DNA of 64,000 bases from Alcanivorax sp. GTDB lineage: Bacteria; Pseudomonadota; Gammaproteobacteria; Pseudomonadales; Alcanivoracaceae. Location of the stretch: contig NZ_NVWY01000007.1 of NCBI RefSeq assembly GCF_002733835.1, positions 1 through 64,000 of the forward strand, read 5' to 3'. The first letter of the stretch is position 1, and each line of letters begins with the position of its first letter. Position numbers and translations under genes: made by a program. The notes beneath the pieces were generated by a model. It did no database searches. It was not told the DNA's origin and was given only the letters and a program-made list of their open reading frames with translations. This document shows positions 60,609 through 64,000 of the stretch, piece by piece.

Positions 60609-62534
60609 TTACTTCTTCTTGTCGTCGTCGACTTCTTCGAACTCGGCATCGACCACGTCATCGCCTGCCTGCTGCTGGCCGCCTTCGGCGCCGGCAGCAC
60701 CTTCAGCCTGCTGGGCCTGTTCGGCGTACATCTTCTCGGCCAGCGGTGCGGACACTTCGGACAACGCCTTGATCTTGGCTTCGATGTCGTCCTTGTCGCT
60801 ACCTTTGGCGGCTTCTTCCAACTCATCCACGGCCTTGGTGATGGACTCTTTCTCTTCGTCGGTGGCCTTGTCGCCGGCTTCCTCGAGAGTCTTGCGAGTC
60901 GCATGCACCAGGTGATCCGCCTGGTTGCGGGTTTGCACCAGCTCTTCGAACTTCTTGTCTTCGTCCGCGTGGGCTTCGGCATCCGCCACCATTTGATCGA
61001 TCTCTTCATCGGACAGACCGGAAGAGGCCTTGATCTGGATGGTCTGCTCTTTGCCGGTGGCCTTGTCTTTCGCGCCCACGTGCAGAATACCGTTGGCGTC
61101 GATGTCGAAGGTCACTTCGATCTGCGGCATGCCGCGCGGTGCCGGCGGAATGTCTTCCAGGTTGAACTGACCCAGCGACTTGTTCTGCGCCGCCTGCTTA
61201 CGCTCGCCCTGCAGCACATGTACCGTCACGGCAGTCTGGTTATCGTCCGCGGTGGAGAACACCTGCGACGCATTGGTCGGGATAGTGGTGTTCTTCTCGA
61301 TCAGCGGAGTCATCACGCCGCCCATGGTTTCAATACCCAGGGTCAGCGGGGTCACGTCCAGCAACAGCACGTCGGTCACGTCACCGCTCAGTACCGCCCC
61401 CTGAATCGCTGCACCCATGGCAACCGCTTCATCCGGGTTCACGTCCTTGCGCGGCTCTTTGCCGAAGAACTCGGTAACGCTCTTCTGCACCATCGGCATA
61501 CGGGTCTGACCGCCCACCAGAATCACGTCGGTGATATCGGCCGTCTTTACGCCCGCATCAGCCAGTGCGGTTTTGCACGGCTCCAGTGAACGGCTCACCA
61601 GGTCACCCACCAGGGATTCCAGCTTGGCGCGGGTCACTTTCACCACCAGGTGCTTGGGACCGGTGCTGTCTGCAGTGATGTACGGCAGGTTCACTTCGGT
61701 CTGCTCGGCAGAGGACAGCTCAATCTTGGCTTTCTCGGCCGCTTCTTTCAGGCGCTGCATGGCCAGCGGATCACCGCCCAGATCGATGCCGGAGTCCGCC
61801 TTGAACTGATCCGCCAGGAAGTTGATCAGCGCCAGGTCGAAATCCTCACCACCCAGGAAGGTGTCGCCGTTGGTGGCCAGCACTTCAAACTGGTGCTCGC
61901 CATCCACTTCGGCGATTTCGATGATGGAAATATCGAAAGTACCGCCACCCAGGTCGTAGACCGCGATGGTGCGATCGCCGCCTTTCTTGTCCAGGCCATA
62001 GGCCAGGGCCGCTGCAGTGGGCTCGTTGATAATACGCTTCACGTCCAGACCGGCGATGCGACCGGCATCCTTGGTGGCCTGACGCTGGGAATCGTTGAAG
62101 TAAGCCGGCACGGTGATAACAGCCTCGGTGACAGATTCACCCAGGTAATCTTCCGCGGTCTTCTTCATTTTCTTCAGCACTTGCGCAGAGATCTGCGGCG
62201 GCGCCATCTGCTCGCCTTTCACTTCCACCCAGGCATCACCGTTGTCAGCCTTGGTGATCTTGTAGGGCACCATCTTGATGTCCTTCTGAACCACCTTGTC
62301 GTCGAAACGGCGGCCGATCAGACGCTTCACCGCGTACAGGGTGTTTTCCGGGTTGGTCACCGCCTGACGCTTGGCAGACTGACCGACCAGGGTTTCCTTG
62401 TCGTCGGTGTAGGCGATGATGGACGGCGTAGTGCGCGCGCCTTCTGCGTTTTCAATAACCTTGGTCTTGTCACCTTCCAGCACGGCCACACAGCTGTTGG
62501 TCGTACCCAGGTCGATACCGATAATCTTACCCAT
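60609..62534 (-). CDS. dnaK: Chaperone DnaK (Hsp70)
   Basis: Hsp70 of 641 residues. The ATPase domain starts [13 protein letters not shown] and has [17 protein letters not shown] and [12 protein letters not shown]; the substrate domain and lid end with the C-terminal [17 protein letters not shown] tail typical of proteobacterial DnaK. It lies between grpE and dnaJ. In 62535-62668 before it I see no definite heat-shock promoter. Confidence 0.98.
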   Translation of the reverse strand: MGKIIGIDLGTTNSCVAVLEGDKTKVIENAEGARTTPSIIAYTDDKETLVGQSAKRQAVTNPENTLYAVKRLIGRRFDDKVVQKDIKMVPYKITKADNGDAWVEVKGEQMAPPQISAQVLKKMKKTAEDYLGESVTEAVITVPAYFNDSQRQATKDAGRIAGLDVKRIINEPTAAALAYGLDKKGGDRTIAVYDLGGGTFDISIIEIAEVDGEHQFEVLATNGDTFLGGEDFDLALINFLADQFKADSGIDLGGDPLAMQRLKEAAEKAKIELSSAEQTEVNLPYITADSTGPKHLVVKVTRAKLESLVGDLVSRSLEPCKTALADAGVKTADITDVILVGGQTRMPMVQKSVTEFFGKEPRKDVNPDEAVAMGAAIQGAVLSGDVTDVLLLDVTPLTLGIETMGGVMTPLIEKNTTIPTNASQVFSTADDNQTAVTVHVLQGERKQAAQNKSLGQFNLEDIPPAPRGMPQIEVTFDIDANGILHVGAKDKATGKEQTIQIKASSGLSDEEIDQMVADAEAHADEDKKFEELVQTRNQADHLVHATRKTLEEAGDKATDEEKESITKAVDELEEAAKGSDKDDIEAKIKALSEVSAPLAEKMYAEQAQQAEGAAGAEGGQQQAGDDVVDAEFEEVDDDKKK

Positions 62535-62668
62535 AGTCGTTCTATCTCCTTCACACCAGCCGGGACCCTGTCGGCGCCCCAGGCAGTTGAATTGTTAATT
62601 CGTCTGGCTCCTATATGGCGGTCATGCTCGCCGTTTCAAGGGGCCGAATCGCTTTTTCCCACACCCAA

Positions 62669-63253
62669 TCAGGGGGCTTTACTGACCACCACTCGCGCCG
62701 GGCGAATCAGGCGGCCGTTGAGCTGATAGCCCTTCTCCAGCACCTCGATCACGGTATTGGGGTCCACATTGGGGACCGGCACCATGGTCATGGCCTCATG
62801 CAATTCCGGGTTGAACGGCTCGTCCGCAGGGCTGATCTGCTCCAGGTTGTAACGGGCAAACGCATCCAGCAGGGACTTGAGGGTCAGCTCGATGCCCTCA
62901 CGGGCCCCTTTCAGCGCCTCGTCCTCGGCATCCAGCGCCGCCAGACCGCGCTCCAGGTTGTCCGCCACGCTCAACAGATCACCGGCGAACTTCTCCAGGG
63001 CGAATTTGCGGGCATGCTGCACATCCCGCTCGGCACGCTTGCGCACGTTCTGCACTTCCGCCTGGGCACGGATATCCGCCTCAGCCAGCGCCTTCTTGAC
63101 CCTGGCCAGCTCGGCATCTGCCTCAGCCAGCTTCTCTTCAACGGTAGGTTCTGCCTGCTCGCTCTCGGCTTCAGCGGCGGCGGCAGCCTGTTGCTCTTCC
63201 ACCGTTTCTACCTGCGGCTCGGCATTGTTCTGGTCTTTTTCCTGGTCACTCAT
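62669..63253 (-). CDS. grpE: Nucleotide exchange factor GrpE
   Basis: DnaK nucleotide exchange factor, 194 residues. An acidic Glu/Ala-rich N-terminus leads to a long coiled coil (about 40-95) and the beta-wing domain with NPELHEAMTMVPVPNVDPNTVIEVLEKGYQLNGRLIRPARVVVSK. It lies after hrcA and before dnaK. Confidence 0.97.
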   Translation of the reverse strand: MSDQEKDQNNAEPQVETVEEQQAAAAAEAESEQAEPTVEEKLAEADAELARVKKALAEADIRAQAEVQNVRKRAERDVQHARKFALEKFAGDLLSVADNLERGLAALDAEDEALKGAREGIELTLKSLLDAFARYNLEQISPADEPFNPELHEAMTMVPVPNVDPNTVIEVLEKGYQLNGRLIRPARVVVSKAP

Positions 63254-63343
63254 TCATCACTCCACATCCCTATCCGGGCTTTTATCAGGAAAGCGGGCAA
63301 AGATATGGGAACTATTGGTGGGGATTCAAGGGGGAAGGGGCAG

Positions 63344-63495
63344 TTGACAGTGGATAGTGGTCAGTTGGCAGCGCTGCGGGATACCCCGGTCAGCTTCTGA
63401 GACGCAAAAGGCCGCGCCCACAAGCCTGGGCGCGGCCTCATACGTTCCAAAATCGACAACCTCACCCGCGCAGCTGTTAACTATCCACTATCAAC
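63344..63495. repeat. Heptad-type inverted repeat around the hrcA terminator
   Basis: The arm 63344-63359 (GTTGACAGTGGATAGT) and the arm 63480-63495 (ACTATCCACTATCAAC) pair at 15 of 16 positions. The words are the same as at 22.3 and 23.3 kb. The hrcA terminator lies between them. Confidence 0.75.
63406..63438 (-). terminator. Terminator of hrcA
   Basis: AGGCCGCGCCCA / TGGGCGCGGCCT is a perfect 12-bp stem around a 6-base loop followed on the minus strand by TTTG. It separates hrcA from grpE. Confidence 0.85.
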
Positions 63496-63499
63496 GAAA

Positions 63500-64000
63500 T
63501 TAAAGCTGGGTCAGCGCTGCCGAGAGGATCTTGGCGGTAATATCCACGGTGGGAATCACCTTTTCATAGTCCATGCGGGTGGGGCCAACCACGGCGAGCA
63601 CCCCCATCGGGCCGTTATCCGCCTGGTAGGGTGCAGAAATCAGCGAATAATCCTCGAAGGGCTGGAAGCCGGATTCACGGCCGATAAAGATCTGCACCCC
63701 GTCGGCCTTCATGGACCGCTCCAGCAAATGCAGGATATCGCGCTTGTGGTTGAAGGCGTCGAACAGGTTGCGCAGCTGCCCCAGGTTTTCCGCCTCGGCA
63801 GACTGGATCAGGTTGGATTCCCCGGAAACCACATAATCGGAATCGGGCCGCTCGGTGCGCAGGGCCTTGTCCGCCACCGCCACCGCCGTCTGCATCAGGG
63901 CATCCATCTGCTGGCGGTCGGCGTTCATGGTATCCAGCAAACCATCGCAAATGCTGTTCAGGTCGCAGCCCGCATAGGTGTGATTGATATAGTTGGCCGC
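63500..64000 (-). CDS. hrcA: Heat-inducible transcription repressor HrcA (3' part only)
   Basis: C-terminal 166 residues of the CIRCE-binding heat-shock repressor; the start lies beyond the right edge. The visible part shows ANYINHTYAGCDLNSICDGLLDTMN, a GAF-like stretch IFIGRESGFQPFEDYSLISAPY and the family end GVLAVVGPTRMDYEKVIPTVDITAKILS. It precedes grpE-dnaK-dnaJ on the same strand. No CIRCE operator is seen within the window. Confidence 0.93.
   Translation of the reverse strand, partial: AANYINHTYAGCDLNSICDGLLDTMNADRQQMDALMQTAVAVADKALRTERPDSDYVVSGESNLIQSAEAENLGQLRNLFDAFNHKRDILHLLERSMKADGVQIFIGRESGFQPFEDYSLISAPYQADNGPMGVLAVVGPTRMDYEKVIPTVDITAKILSAALTQL

Overview
The window is ordinary chromosomal core of a GC-rich gammaproteobacterium. 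The gene order tyrS / M23 peptidase / anmK / erpA / bactofilin / argC and the block cbrA-cbrB-crcZ-pcnB-folK-panB-panC match the Pseudomonas layout. Lineage-specific features (hrcA before grpE-dnaK-dnaJ, an H1-like tail on DksA) point to the Alcanivorax/Oceanospirillales side of the Pseudomonadales. The genus is an inference, not proven by the sequence. I see no prophage, insertion sequence, plasmid function or CRISPR array.

Layout. 1-250: promoter and boxA leader of an rRNA operon reading left out of the window. 0.25-9.2 kb: tyrS, a murein endopeptidase, anmK, a PAP2 phosphatase, erpA, bactofilin, a DUF6776 protein, argC and a CLC antiporter. 9.3-12.6 kb: hemJ-thiD-thiE-hemL (heme and thiamine synthesis). 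12.7-20.7 kb: ybaK, a TPR lipoprotein, mrcB, a PfkB sugar/adenosine kinase, a Rieske protein, srkA, sfsA and an aminotransferase. 21-23.2 kb: dksA (with a 250-residue Lys/Ala tail) and gluQ. 23.4-28.4 kb: cbrX-cbrA-cbrB and a CrcZ-type Hfq-sequestering RNA. 28.5-35.6 kb: pcnB, folK, a deoxynucleoside kinase, panB, panC, panD, acs. 35.8-51.4 kb, minus strand: pnp, rpsO, truB, rbfA, infB, nusA, rimP, two tRNAs, secG, tpiA, glmM, folP, ftsH, rlmE. 51.5-64 kb: yhbY, then greA, carB, carA, dapB, an unknown exported protein, dnaJ, dnaK, grpE and the 3' part of hrcA on the minus strand.

The most unusual content is intergenic. (1) At least eleven gaps carry elements built on a 7-bp period. The heptamer differs at each locus, and two mirrored arms often surround a terminator or lie directly against a start codon. 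(2) Three gaps carry GTAG-type REP sequences, including a REPIN and a nested REP cluster that supplies the stop codon of sfsA. (3) The CbrB response regulator has lost the GAFTGA loop needed to contact sigma-54, and no canonical -24/-12 promoter is visible before the CrcZ-like RNA. This suggests a rewired catabolite-control circuit. (4) The unknown exported protein at 58-59.2 kb has an AAnAAnAA Hfq/Crc-type motif just before its ribosome binding site. (5) carAB has a leader hairpin that looks like an attenuator.

Nothing in the window requires a wholly new protein system. The heptad elements and the altered CbrB/CrcZ pair are the best candidates for undescribed biology.
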